Source of the DNA: Flavobacteriales bacterium
Lineage (GTDB): Bacteria > Bacteroidota > Bacteroidia > Flavobacteriales_D > Crocinitomicaceae
Assembly (NCBI GenBank): GCA_947458985.1
Contig: CANHBA010000021.1
Coordinates: 1-18,720 of the forward strand
Direction of reading: 5' to 3'
Length of the DNA stretch: 18,720 bases
The position numbers were made by a program, and so were the translations under genes. Position 1 is the first letter of the stretch, and each line of letters begins with the position of its first letter. The notes under the pieces were generated by a model. That model had not been told where the DNA came from. It was given only the letters and a program-made list of their open reading frames with translations, and ran no database searches. Positions 1 through 7,547 of this stretch are shown in pieces.

Positions 1-92
1 ATGGGAGCTCCTTTTTGAAGCGCTTGTTGCTGGAATTGGATAGACTCTTCTTGCGTAGGCGTCATTTACTTTCTTTTTTGTTATTTTGCGCT

Positions 93-593
93 ATGTTTCG
101 CTGCCTCGAATATACAGCTTTTCTATGGAAGGCCAAAGGTCGCCACGGAACGCACTCCCCTTTTGCGTATTGGTTGGTAGATGTCGTTGCTCGTCAAAAA
201 CCGATTCAAAACAATCAGGATTTTTCAAAAATATCCGCTAAGAAAACCAAAAATTTTCTCAATAAACTGCATTGTTGCCTTCCGCATTATCCGATTTTCA
301 TCACCGAGCTTGAGGAAGAGCTACATCGAAACATAAGCATTGGCCATGAACCTGGTCTTTTTATCCCGGGCCCTGATTTAATTTTGTTTTTTTTGGAAGC
401 AAGCAATTTAGATTTGCTGCACCCCGATTCTATTATTGTGATACTAGAACCTCATCAAGCAGGTAATAAGTCAAACTGGCATGCGCTCAAGGAACTTCCT
501 CACTTCCATTTTAGCGCCGATTGCTTTGATTTTGGTTTGCTCAGTCCTCGCCCTGGGCAAGCAAAAGAACATTTTTATTTAAAATTGGGTTGA
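93..593 (+). CDS. Shortened SAM-methyltransferase-like protein (probably inactive)
   Basis: The 166-residue product opens with a basic/aromatic segment containing KAKGRHGTHSPFAY (about residues 13-26). It ends with a stretch around CFDFGLLSPRPGQAKEHF. From memory, these are the two hallmark ends of a Bacteroidota family annotated as class I SAM-dependent methyltransferases, usually about 200-250 residues long. The middle of the protein is short and shows no glycine-rich SAM-binding loop. The segment where relatives carry an acidic DGNH-like motif reads FFLEAS here. I therefore see a family member that has probably lost SAM binding. The reading frame is open leftwards to the window edge and a TTG at 15 would also start it. 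I prefer ATG 93 because family members begin just before this motif. The role is unknown. Confidence 0.6.
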   Translation: MFRCLEYTAFLWKAKGRHGTHSPFAYWLVDVVARQKPIQNNQDFSKISAKKTKNFLNKLHCCLPHYPIFITELEEELHRNISIGHEPGLFIPGPDLILFFLEASNLDLLHPDSIIVILEPHQAGNKSNWHALKELPHFHFSADCFDFGLLSPRPGQAKEHFYLKLG

Positions 594-616
594 GGGGCCA
601 ATAATCTGTAGCTTTG
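585..616 (+). promoter_or_regulatory. Candidate Bacteroidota promoter for the beta-helix lipoprotein gene
   Basis: TAGCTTTG at 609-616 matches the Bacteroidota -7 consensus TAnnTTTG exactly. A TTG at 585-587 lies 21 bases upstream, within the spacing usual for the -33 element. Transcription would start near 620, giving a leader of about 12 bases before ATG 632. No Shine-Dalgarno sequence is present. Confidence 0.5.
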
Positions 617-631
617 TACGTTGTTGTACAC

Positions 632-2035
632 ATGCGTATTTTAGTTGGTTTTTTAGTTTCTTGCTGCCTACTCCTATGGGGTACCTTAAGTTCTTGCAAC
701 AAAAATGTACTGCTGTCAAAAGCCAACCTAACCTTTTCGACTGACACCCTTGTTTTCGATACTGTTTTTACAACAGTTGGTTCTACAACCCAATCTTTTA
801 AAATATATAACCCAGACCAACGCAGCCTTCAAATAGAAGAAATTGAACTCATGGGCGGTGCCAATTCTGTTTACCGAATTAACGTAGACGGCAGTGCCGG
901 AGATTTACACCAAGACCTTCTGCTCGAACCCAAGGACTCCTTATTCATTTTTGTGGAGGTCACCTTGCAGGTCAACAACAGTACCAACCCGCTTATCATT
1001 GAAGATTCCATTCGTTTTCGGACCAATGGCAAAGATCAATACGTCAAGCTCGCCGCTTGGGGCCAAGACGCCTATTTTCATTATTCCAATTTTCAGTCCC
1101 AGATTTTTGACTTCAACGAAGGCGTTTGGCCCAACGACAAACCACACGTTATTTACGGCGCTGCAATTGTAGACTCCGCCAAAACCCTAACCATTCCGGC
1201 CGGCACAAAAGTACACTTGCACAAAAATTCCTTGCTTTATGTGTATAAAGGTTCACTTCAAATTGAAGGGCAACTCGGCAACGAAGTGATTTTTCAAGGA
1301 GACCGCCTAGAACAAGACTACCAAGATGTTTCTGGTCAATACTACGGCATTTATTTACATCAAGCTTTGCCAAGCGCCATTAACTACGCCATTCTCAAAA
1401 ACGGCACGTCCGGGGTGCATTTGTACAGTGAAGATCCGAGCAACACGAGTTACACACTCGACATTCAAAATACCCAGATTTACAATCAGGCGCGCTACGG
1501 CATCTTCATTTTCGCAGGCGCTAAAGTAAAAGCAGAAAATTGCCTCATTACGCAAAATGGCACTCACGCACTACTCGTGTTGCAAGGCGGTGATTTCAAT
1601 TTCAACCACTGCGACCTACTCGGTTATGGCGCTTCTACCAACCCAGCGGTGGGCATTAGCAATTATTACAACGACTATGCACAAGACCAAACTTTGGTTT
1701 CAAATATCGAAGAAGGTGTTTTTAAGAACTGCGTCATCTACGGCAATTTAGACACCGAACTTGCCATGGATACCATTCAGATGGCCGGTGTGGTGCTTAA
1801 TTTTGATTTTGACTATTGCGTTTTCAAATCTGAAAACACCTACGACGATAGTTTCTATGGCGCCAATATCTATTGGAATCTAGGGCCTTTATTTACGAAT
1901 CCGAGCGAAAGAGACTTTACTTTTGGCAGCAATTCTTCGTTGAGCAATAAAGGCATCAACTCTATGGTATTTACCGATATTCTTGGCCAAGCAAGAAATA
2001 ATCCGCCCGATATCGGTGCACTTGAATTACCCTAA
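632..2035 (+). CDS. Lipoprotein with right-handed beta-helix fold
   Basis: This 467-residue protein is probably exported and lipid-anchored. Residues 1-21 form a hydrophobic signal sequence ending in a lipobox, LSSC, with the modified cysteine at residue 22. Residues of about 30-145 look like an Ig-like/Hydin-type beta-sandwich. The remainder has the spaced N/G/aliphatic pattern of a right-handed parallel beta-helix. It starts with an insulating-cap-like phrase (TLTIPAGTKVHLHKN) and ends in PPDIGALEL, resembling the DIGAYE end of choice-of-anchor Q proteins. ATG 632 is preferred over an in-frame TTG at 614 because it places a normal short basic N-terminus before the signal. The gene converges on mdh through a shared terminator. 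No catalytic residues can be assigned; ligand binding or cell-surface structure are both possible. Confidence 0.75.
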   Translation: MRILVGFLVSCCLLLWGTLSSCNKNVLLSKANLTFSTDTLVFDTVFTTVGSTTQSFKIYNPDQRSLQIEEIELMGGANSVYRINVDGSAGDLHQDLLLEPKDSLFIFVEVTLQVNNSTNPLIIEDSIRFRTNGKDQYVKLAAWGQDAYFHYSNFQSQIFDFNEGVWPNDKPHVIYGAAIVDSAKTLTIPAGTKVHLHKNSLLYVYKGSLQIEGQLGNEVIFQGDRLEQDYQDVSGQYYGIYLHQALPSAINYAILKNGTSGVHLYSEDPSNTSYTLDIQNTQIYNQARYGIFIFAGAKVKAENCLITQNGTHALLVLQGGDFNFNHCDLLGYGASTNPAVGISNYYNDYAQDQTLVSNIEEGVFKNCVIYGNLDTELAMDTIQMAGVVLNFDFDYCVFKSENTYDDSFYGANIYWNLGPLFTNPSERDFTFGSNSSLSNKGINSMVFTDILGQARNNPPDIGALELP

Positions 2036-2044
2036 CGGACATAA

Positions 2045-2077
2045 AAAAAACCGTGAGAATAGCACTCACGGTTTTTT
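2045..2077. terminator. Bidirectional intrinsic terminator between converging genes
   Basis: AAAAAACCGTGAG at 2045-2057 pairs perfectly with CTCACGGTTTTTT at 2065-2077 around a 7-base loop. On either strand the GC-rich part of the stem is followed by a run of six T. It sits 9 bases after the lipoprotein stop codon and 46 bases beyond the mdh stop codon on the opposite strand, so it can end both transcripts. Confidence 0.9.
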
Positions 2078-2123
2078 GATATTGTTTGACTACACATCTT
2101 TAGAAGAGGTGTAGGGCATGCAA

Positions 2124-3062
2124 CTATGCAGTTGCGTTCATGTTGTCTAATACATCCATTACACCCTTCACAGCTTCTGCTGAATCGGCTAACAATGCGC
2201 GCTCAGCTTCGTTGAGTTGTAATTCAATGATTTTTTCGATACCGTTTTTGCCAAGCACTACTGGCACACCAAGGTAGATATCAGAAAAACCGTATTCGCC
2301 TTGCAACCAAGCACAAACTGGGAAAATGCGTTTTTGATCGCGAACTACTGCCTCTACCATTTGAGCTGCAGCAGCACCTGGTGCATACCATGCTGAAGTA
2401 CCAAGTAATTTCACGATTTCGCCACCACCAAATTTAGTGCGCTCGATGATGTCGTTCAAGCGTGCTTCATCGATGAGCTCAGTTACAGGAATACCAGCAA
2501 CTGTTGTGTAGCGAGGTAGTGGAACCATGGTGTCGCCATGACCACCCATCAAAACTGCTTGAATGTCTTTAGGCGAAACATTGAGTTCTTCAGCTAAAAA
2601 CGCGCGGTAACGAGCGGTGTCTAGAACGCCAGCCATACCAAAAACGCGAGAAGAAGGCATATTGGCATTTAAATATGCGCAATAGGTCATGACGTCAAGT
2701 GGGTTGGAAACGACAATGATGATGGCGTTTGGCGAGTGTTTCACGACGTTTTCGGTCACGGTCTTAACGATACCAGCATTGGTTGCGATAAGGTCGTCAC
2801 GAGACATACCTGGCTTGCGTGGCAAACCTGAGGTAATGACTACAACATCTGAATCTGCAGTACGCGCATAATCATTGGTACAACCAACGGTACGAGAATC
2901 ATAAAGGTTAATTGGGGCTGTTTGCCAGATATCGAGGGCTTTGCCTTCAGCGAATCCTTCTTTGATATCTAGTAATACAATTTCATTGGCGATCTCACGG
3001 GTAGCCAATACATCGGCACAGGTTGCTCCTACGTTTCCTGCACCTACAACAGTTACTTTCAT
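2124..3062 (-). CDS. mdh: Malate dehydrogenase (NAD-dependent)
   Basis: The 312-residue enzyme interconverts malate and oxaloacetate with NAD in the citric acid cycle, in the cytoplasm. It belongs to the LDH-like group of malate dehydrogenases. The N-terminal Rossmann loop is GAGNVG (residues 7-12). Asp32 at the end of the second strand favours NAD over NADP. The substrate loop is LPRKPGMSRDD, with Arg82 and Arg88; arginine at position 82 marks malate rather than lactate specificity. The active-site pair is Asp148 (in LDTAR, with substrate-binding Arg151) and His175 (in GGHGD). Length is normal for the family. The gene is a single transcription unit. The 147-base gap shared with the divergent sigma gene shows only an imperfect -7 element on this strand. 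Confidence 0.97.
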   Translation of the reverse strand: MKVTVVGAGNVGATCADVLATREIANEIVLLDIKEGFAEGKALDIWQTAPINLYDSRTVGCTNDYARTADSDVVVITSGLPRKPGMSRDDLIATNAGIVKTVTENVVKHSPNAIIIVVSNPLDVMTYCAYLNANMPSSRVFGMAGVLDTARYRAFLAEELNVSPKDIQAVLMGGHGDTMVPLPRYTTVAGIPVTELIDEARLNDIIERTKFGGGEIVKLLGTSAWYAPGAAAAQMVEAVVRDQKRIFPVCAWLQGEYGFSDIYLGVPVVLGKNGIEKIIELQLNEAERALLADSAEAVKGVMDVLDNMNATA

Positions 3063-3181
3063 TTGTCTTGTTTTTAAATGGATAAAAGCTTTGCGTGACG
3101 AATTTACGCATAGTTGGCAAAAAAATCATTTTTTTTATTGCGAATTGCAGATCGATATGCAAACAAAGGCAACCCTCTGCT

Positions 3182-3189
3182 TAGCTTTG
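3182..3189 (+). promoter_or_regulatory. Candidate -7 promoter element for the sigma factor gene
   Basis: TAGCTTTG matches TAnnTTTG exactly and is identical to the element before the lipoprotein gene. Transcription would begin about 17 bases before the TTG start at 3210. I see no TTG at the usual -33 distance, so the promoter may be weak or may use an alternative sigma factor. Confidence 0.4.
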
Positions 3190-3209
3190 CGTTAGGTTAA
3201 TATTGAAAA

Positions 3210-3785
3210 TTGGAGCAGCAAGACAACTTAAAACGAATCGTAGAGGGATGCCTCAAAGGTGAGCGACGCTCGCAAGAGCGCTTGTTCTCTATGTTTTACG
3301 GTAAAATGCTGGCTGTGAGCATGCGCTACATTGGCGAGCGCGATAGCGCTCAAGAAGTACTTCAAGTTTCATTTTTAAAGGTCTTTGACAAATTGGAACA
3401 TTTTGATTTTACGGGCTCGCTCGAGGGCTGGATCCGCAGAATTGTGAGTAATACTGCTATTGATCACATCCGAAAGGCTAAAAAAGATCCTTTTTTATCT
3501 GATCAAGACAACGATTTCAAATCTATGGCTGCAGACCCCATGCAAGAACAAGAAATCCTTGAACACAACCAACTCAAGGCACAACTTGCACATGAAGCCA
3601 TTGCAAAATTATCACCGGCCTACCGCACCGTCTTCAATCTTTATGTGATGGAGGAGCTCAGCCACAAAGAAATAGCGGCCTTACTCGGCATTTCAGAAGG
3701 CACATCAAAATCCAATTTGGCAAAAGCAAAAATGAATTTGCAACGCCTTTTAAAAGAACAATTTATACAGATCGACAAACGATGA
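3210..3785 (+). CDS. ECF-family RNA polymerase sigma factor
   Basis: The 191-residue protein has the two-domain layout of extracytoplasmic-function sigma-70 factors. Region 2 spans about residues 20-92, with AQEVLQVSFLKVFDKL and the -10 recognition/melting helix EGWIRRIVSNTAIDHIRK. Region 4 spans about residues 132-182, with LSPAYRTVFNLYVMEELSHKEIAALLGIS followed by the DNA-contact helix EGTSKSNLAKAK. Translation must start at TTG 3210, because an in-frame TGA lies at 3204-3206 and the conserved region begins at about residue 8. No Shine-Dalgarno sequence is visible. Its stop codon overlaps the ATG of the next gene by 4 bases (ATGA), pointing to translational coupling with a membrane partner that probably holds it inactive. 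Target genes cannot be read from the window. Confidence 0.9.
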   Translation: MEQQDNLKRIVEGCLKGERRSQERLFSMFYGKMLAVSMRYIGERDSAQEVLQVSFLKVFDKLEHFDFTGSLEGWIRRIVSNTAIDHIRKAKKDPFLSDQDNDFKSMAADPMQEQEILEHNQLKAQLAHEAIAKLSPAYRTVFNLYVMEELSHKEIAALLGISEGTSKSNLAKAKMNLQRLLKEQFIQIDKR

Positions 3786-4885
3786 AAGATCAATTTGAAA
3801 CAAAAATAAAGTCAGTTGTAGAAGAATTCTCCTACGACTACGACCCCCAAGCTTGGGAGGCGCTGTCTAAAAAACTGCCACAAGCCAATTCAGGATTTTC
3901 TTGGCTGGGCAAAATCGCTGTTGTCGGAATTCTTTCTATCGGATTATTGTCTATATGGTACAATTTTAGCCGGGAAAACAAACATTCCAATCATACGACT
4001 CAGGTAGCAAAAAATAAAACCCAATCTTCGGATAAAACTAAGCCATCCTCTGCACAAGAAGCACCAAAAAGCACGACACCAACCCAGCCAAACTCGAACC
4101 AAAACATTTCAACCATTGCTCCAAATAATGCTGCCAACCAAGGTTGGACGCAAATTACGCAAGAAGTAGTTGCAGACCCCGGCTGGCATCTAGCTCCTAT
4201 TGCGCTTCGTCAACAACATAACTCAATGCCAATTGTTAGTGAATCTTTCAATGACGACGGCGGTCAAATGCCACAAGTTCAAGAACACCTACTACCACTT
4301 GATTTACCAGGTCAACAAGCCCAAAGAGCCACTCCAACGCCATGTAAAGGACCAAAAATCGTTCTTGATGCAGACGCTATCAACTACGAAGACGGCACCC
4401 CGCGCATCCGCATCAACGCCGAAAGTTCAGTTACAGAAATCAGTTGGAGTGCCAACGGAACGCTCCTCAATAAAAAGAGCCGCAGCGTAGATTTACTCGC
4501 CTTCCAAGGACAGACCTACACCATTACCGCTCAAGCACAACTAGATGGCTGCAGCAGTACCGAAAAGATCAAAATTACGGCCAACGAAGACTACAACCTA
4601 CTTGCTGTCAATGCGTTTAATCCGCAATCTAGAGACGAACGCAATGCAACCTTCATGCCTTACGCCCTCACCATCCGAGACGTCCGTTTTGAACTCATCG
4701 TCATTGACCCAGACAACGGCGGCATTGTTTTCAGAACAAAAGATGCTCAAAATGCATGGGATGGCACCGACCAACGCAACGGACAAATGGTTCCTGCTCA
4801 AAAAGCGTACATCTGGAAAGTGGTGTTGCAAGATGCGCTTCCAAGCGAAAAAACCACCTACTCCGGCACAATCGTTCGCATTTAA
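3782..4885 (+). CDS. Putative membrane anti-sigma/sensor protein with Ig-like and CHU_C-like C-terminus
   Basis: The 367-residue protein is coupled to the sigma gene by a 4-base overlap. Residues 1-36 are acidic and include YDPQAWEALSKKL, resembling the short cytoplasmic segment of Bacteroidota proteins encoded next to ECF sigma genes. One membrane helix lies at about residues 40-61. An S/T/Q/N/P-rich linker covers about 65-185. An Ig-like domain follows (about 187-268), with Cys188 and Cys257 available for a disulfide. The last 90 residues, from VNAFNP to the end, carry WDGTDQRNGQMVP and YIWKVVL, the pattern of the gliding-motility-associated CHU_C / type B sorting domain. N-in, C-out topology is inferred. 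A sigma-binding role is inferred from context only. The protein could instead be an unrelated surface protein that shares the operon. Confidence 0.65.
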   Translation: MKDQFETKIKSVVEEFSYDYDPQAWEALSKKLPQANSGFSWLGKIAVVGILSIGLLSIWYNFSRENKHSNHTTQVAKNKTQSSDKTKPSSAQEAPKSTTPTQPNSNQNISTIAPNNAANQGWTQITQEVVADPGWHLAPIALRQQHNSMPIVSESFNDDGGQMPQVQEHLLPLDLPGQQAQRATPTPCKGPKIVLDADAINYEDGTPRIRINAESSVTEISWSANGTLLNKKSRSVDLLAFQGQTYTITAQAQLDGCSSTEKIKITANEDYNLLAVNAFNPQSRDERNATFMPYALTIRDVRFELIVIDPDNGGIVFRTKDAQNAWDGTDQRNGQMVPAQKAYIWKVVLQDALPSEKTTYSGTIVRI

Positions 4886-4910
4886 AGGCGCTGCTCTCGG
4901 CGGAATTGCT

Positions 4911-4918
4911 TACATTTG
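4911..4918 (+). promoter_or_regulatory. Candidate -7 promoter element for mutL
   Basis: TACATTTG matches TAnnTTTG exactly in the 59-base gap before mutL and would give a leader of about 22 bases. A TTG at the normal -33 distance is absent. It suggests that the mutL run can be transcribed independently of the sigma/anti-sigma pair. Confidence 0.4.
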
Positions 4919-4944
4919 TTCAGCACGAAACAACGTGAGCCCGC

Positions 4945-6768
4945 ATGAGCATCATCAACTTACTGCCCGATCATATCGCTAATCAAATTGCTGCTGGTGA
5001 AGTCATTCAACGACCTGCCTCGGTAGTCAAAGAACTCCTTGAAAACGCCGTAGATGCCGGGGCAACCCATATTCAGCTTGTCGTCAAAGACGCCGGAAAA
5101 ACCCTTATTCAAGTCCTAGACAACGGCAACGGCATGGATGCCCAAGACGCAGAAAACTGCTTTTTGCGCCACGCTACCAGCAAGTTGCAGTCTGCAGCCG
5201 ATTTATTTGCACTCCAATCCAAAGGATTTCGCGGCGAAGCGCTCGCCTCTATTGCAGCCATAGCCCACGTTTGCCTCAAGACCAAACAAGCAAGCCAAGA
5301 CACCGGAATTCAAATTGAAATCGAAGGCAATCAAATCAAGCACAAACAAGAAGTAATTTGCAATAACGGCGCTTCTTTTGAAGTCAAAAATTTATTTTAT
5401 AACGTGCCCGCCAGACGCAACTTTTTAAAAAGCGACGCCATTGAACTCAGCCATATCCAAACTGAATTTGAACGCGTAGCACTGGCCCACCCCGAACTTC
5501 AGTTCAGTTTCCAACACAACAGTCAAGATATCCTGCAGCTCCCTGCGGGCAACTACAGAATGCGCATTGCCGCCATTTTTGGTAAGGGTAGCAATGAAAA
5601 ACTCGTCCCGATTGAAGAGCAAACCGATATAGTGCGCGTGAGCGGTTATGTAGGCAAGCCTGAACTTGCTAAAAAAAGCAGAGGCGAGCAATATTTATTT
5701 GTGAATAACCGCTTTTTCAAGGATCCGTACTTTAACCATGCCATAGCCAAAGCATATGACGGCATGCTCTCTGAAAAGCACCACCCGAGCTACTGCATTT
5801 ACTTAGAGGTAGACCCGCACAAAATAGACGTCAATATTCACCCGACCAAAACCGAGATTAAATTTGAAGAGGACCGCTTCATCTACTCTATTTTGTTGAG
5901 CAGCGTTAGGCAGGCCTTGGGCAAACACAATATTTTCCCTACCCTAGACTTCGAGACCGAAAGTGCCTTTGAAGTACCAAGCGAAGTTAGGAAAACAGAA
6001 CCCGTTGAGCCACAAATTGTAGTGAATCCTTCCTACAACCCATTTCAATCAACCGTACATCCAACTTCAGGCGGGGGTTCAAGTGCCAAAAGCTACAGCG
6101 CTGCCCTGCAACAAGAAGGATTTGGCAGCACGCCTCCGAGCCCCGAAGATTGGCAACAATTTTATCAGATCGATGAACAAACCCCTTCAGACAACCAAGT
6201 CAATTTCACGGAAGAAGCAGCAGCAAAACAATTTTTACTGCACGACAAATACCTGATCAGCCCTACAAAATCAGGATTTCTAATCATAGATATCCGCCGC
6301 GCCAAAAACCGCATCTTATTCGACGACCTCATCCAACACTTTGTGTCGCAACCCTTGGCTTCGCAACAATTGCTATTCCCGATCGAACGCAGTTTAGCAA
6401 AAGAAGCCAAACTTACATGGCAAGGTCAAAAAAGCCTATGGTCGCAATTAGGCTTTGCCTTTGAGATACAAGAAGACCAACTACTTATTTCTGCTGTACC
6501 GGCCCTGCTCTCTTCCTTAGATTTAGAATCTTGTCTAGACGACCTCACCGATGCGGCCACCTATTCAGACATCGATAGCGGCGACGTCGCGCATTTTATC
6601 GTGGGCAAACTCGCTTTGCTCGGCTCCAAAAACTTTAGCCTCCAGCACCATCAAGAAGTCGAGCATTTCATCGACACTTTATTTCAGTGTCCGCAGCACA
6701 CTACTACTCCAAATGGTAAACCAATTATGTATACTTTAGGCTTTGACGAATTAGCCAAAAAATTATAG
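4945..6768 (+). CDS. mutL: DNA mismatch repair protein MutL
   Basis: The 607-residue protein couples mismatch recognition by MutS to strand removal. The N-terminal GHKL ATPase is intact: the ATP/Mg helix has Glu30 and Asn34 (KELLENAVDAGA), followed by DNGNGMD (59-65), the ATP-lid motif FRGEAL (95-100) and FYNVPAR (151-157). A second N-terminal subdomain with DVNIHPTK precedes a linker, and the C-terminal dimerisation domain begins at about residue 430. The metal-dependent endonuclease motif DQHA-x2-E-x4-E is not preserved: the equivalent segment from residue 449 is DIRRAKNRILFD. The late CPHGRP-like motif is also degenerate. The protein probably cannot nick DNA itself. It heads a tightly spaced gene run, with rhomboid gene 1 starting 2 bases after its stop. 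Confidence 0.95.
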   Translation: MSIINLLPDHIANQIAAGEVIQRPASVVKELLENAVDAGATHIQLVVKDAGKTLIQVLDNGNGMDAQDAENCFLRHATSKLQSAADLFALQSKGFRGEALASIAAIAHVCLKTKQASQDTGIQIEIEGNQIKHKQEVICNNGASFEVKNLFYNVPARRNFLKSDAIELSHIQTEFERVALAHPELQFSFQHNSQDILQLPAGNYRMRIAAIFGKGSNEKLVPIEEQTDIVRVSGYVGKPELAKKSRGEQYLFVNNRFFKDPYFNHAIAKAYDGMLSEKHHPSYCIYLEVDPHKIDVNIHPTKTEIKFEEDRFIYSILLSSVRQALGKHNIFPTLDFETESAFEVPSEVRKTEPVEPQIVVNPSYNPFQSTVHPTSGGGSSAKSYSAALQQEGFGSTPPSPEDWQQFYQIDEQTPSDNQVNFTEEAAAKQFLLHDKYLISPTKSGFLIIDIRRAKNRILFDDLIQHFVSQPLASQQLLFPIERSLAKEAKLTWQGQKSLWSQLGFAFEIQEDQLLISAVPALLSSLDLESCLDDLTDAATYSDIDSGDVAHFIVGKLALLGSKNFSLQHHQEVEHFIDTLFQCPQHTTTPNGKPIMYTLGFDELAKKL

Positions 6769-6770
6769 CT

Positions 6771-7547
6771 ATGTTTCAGAATCTACCGCAAGTCACCAAA
6801 AACATTTTATTACTAAATATCGCCTTTTTTGTAGCGAGCTTGCTACTCAAGAGCCAAGGAATTGACCTTGAAATGTCACTTGGTGCACATTACGTCAATT
6901 CACCTTTCTTTGAACCGTATCAAGTGGTGACACATTTTTTCATGCACAGCACAGATAATTTCTTACATATCTTCTTCAATATGTGGCTCTTCGTGATGCT
7001 CGGCGCATATCTCGAAAACATTTGGGGAGCCAAACGCTTTTTCATCTTCTATTTGATCAGTGCCATGGGTTCTTTCGCCCTATACAACATGATCGGTTTC
7101 ATCGAAATTATGAATTTAAAAGCCGTGCTCGCCAATCAATTTGACCTCGAACAATTCAACTATTTCCTCAAGCATACAGTGAATGTGAATAGCGATTTAA
7201 TAGGGCAAATCAATACTTACATCAATGAAAACCAAATCAGGGTAACACCTGCTTTAGAAAGTTATCTTGGGAAATCCATCACACCAATGGTAGGCGCATC
7301 TGGTGGTGTTTTTGGCATCATGACCGCTTTTGCAATTCTTTTTCCAAACACCGAATTCCGCATTTATTTTTTCATTCCCGTAAAAGCTAAATTCTTGGTC
7401 ACCGGTTATTTTCTTCTCGAACTTTATTTAGCCTTTCAAAACCAAGCTGGCGACAACGTAGCACACCTCGCCCATGTAGGTGGTGCCGTTGCTGGAGCTA
7501 TTTTGGTATTGGTTTGGCGCAAAAAGGACCGCTCAAATTTTTGGTGA
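6771..7547 (+). CDS. Rhomboid family intramembrane serine protease 1
   Basis: The 258-residue membrane protein cleaves substrates within or near the bilayer. Six hydrophobic helices can be placed at about 12-28, 63-82, 89-111, 172-191, 196-222 and 229-249. The nucleophile is Ser177 in GASGG and the catalytic histidine is His235 in AHLAHVGGA. The helix-2 motif LHIFFNMW (His66, Asn70) matches the family's oxyanion region. A hydrophilic insertion of about 60 residues (about 112-170) separates helices 3 and 4. From memory, such an insertion is common in the first of two tandem rhomboids in Bacteroidota. Its stop codon overlaps the next ATG (TGATG). Substrates are unknown. Confidence 0.92.
   Translation: MFQNLPQVTKNILLLNIAFFVASLLLKSQGIDLEMSLGAHYVNSPFFEPYQVVTHFFMHSTDNFLHIFFNMWLFVMLGAYLENIWGAKRFFIFYLISAMGSFALYNMIGFIEIMNLKAVLANQFDLEQFNYFLKHTVNVNSDLIGQINTYINENQIRVTPALESYLGKSITPMVGASGGVFGIMTAFAILFPNTEFRIYFFIPVKAKFLVTGYFLLELYLAFQNQAGDNVAHLAHVGGAVAGAILVLVWRKKDRSNFW

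Noticed and set aside
1..43. Possible 3' end of an upstream gene (frame 2, ending at a TAG at 41-43)
   Set aside because: Only 13 codons are visible and two other frames are also compatible, so no call can be supported.
3092..3110. Inverted repeat TGCGT-N9-ACGCA between mdh and the sigma gene
   Set aside because: Five-base arms are expected by chance at this length, and there is no second copy or link to a regulator in the window.
3119..3138. A-run and T-run flanking TCA between mdh and the sigma gene
   Set aside because: It could form an AT-only hairpin but has no GC stem and is not placed after a gene; it is more likely a simple A-tract near divergent promoters.
4545..4982. Open frame of 145 codons on the plus strand spanning the end of the anti-sigma-like gene and the start of mutL
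   Set aside because: It is out of frame with both well-supported genes and its composition looks like a shadow translation.
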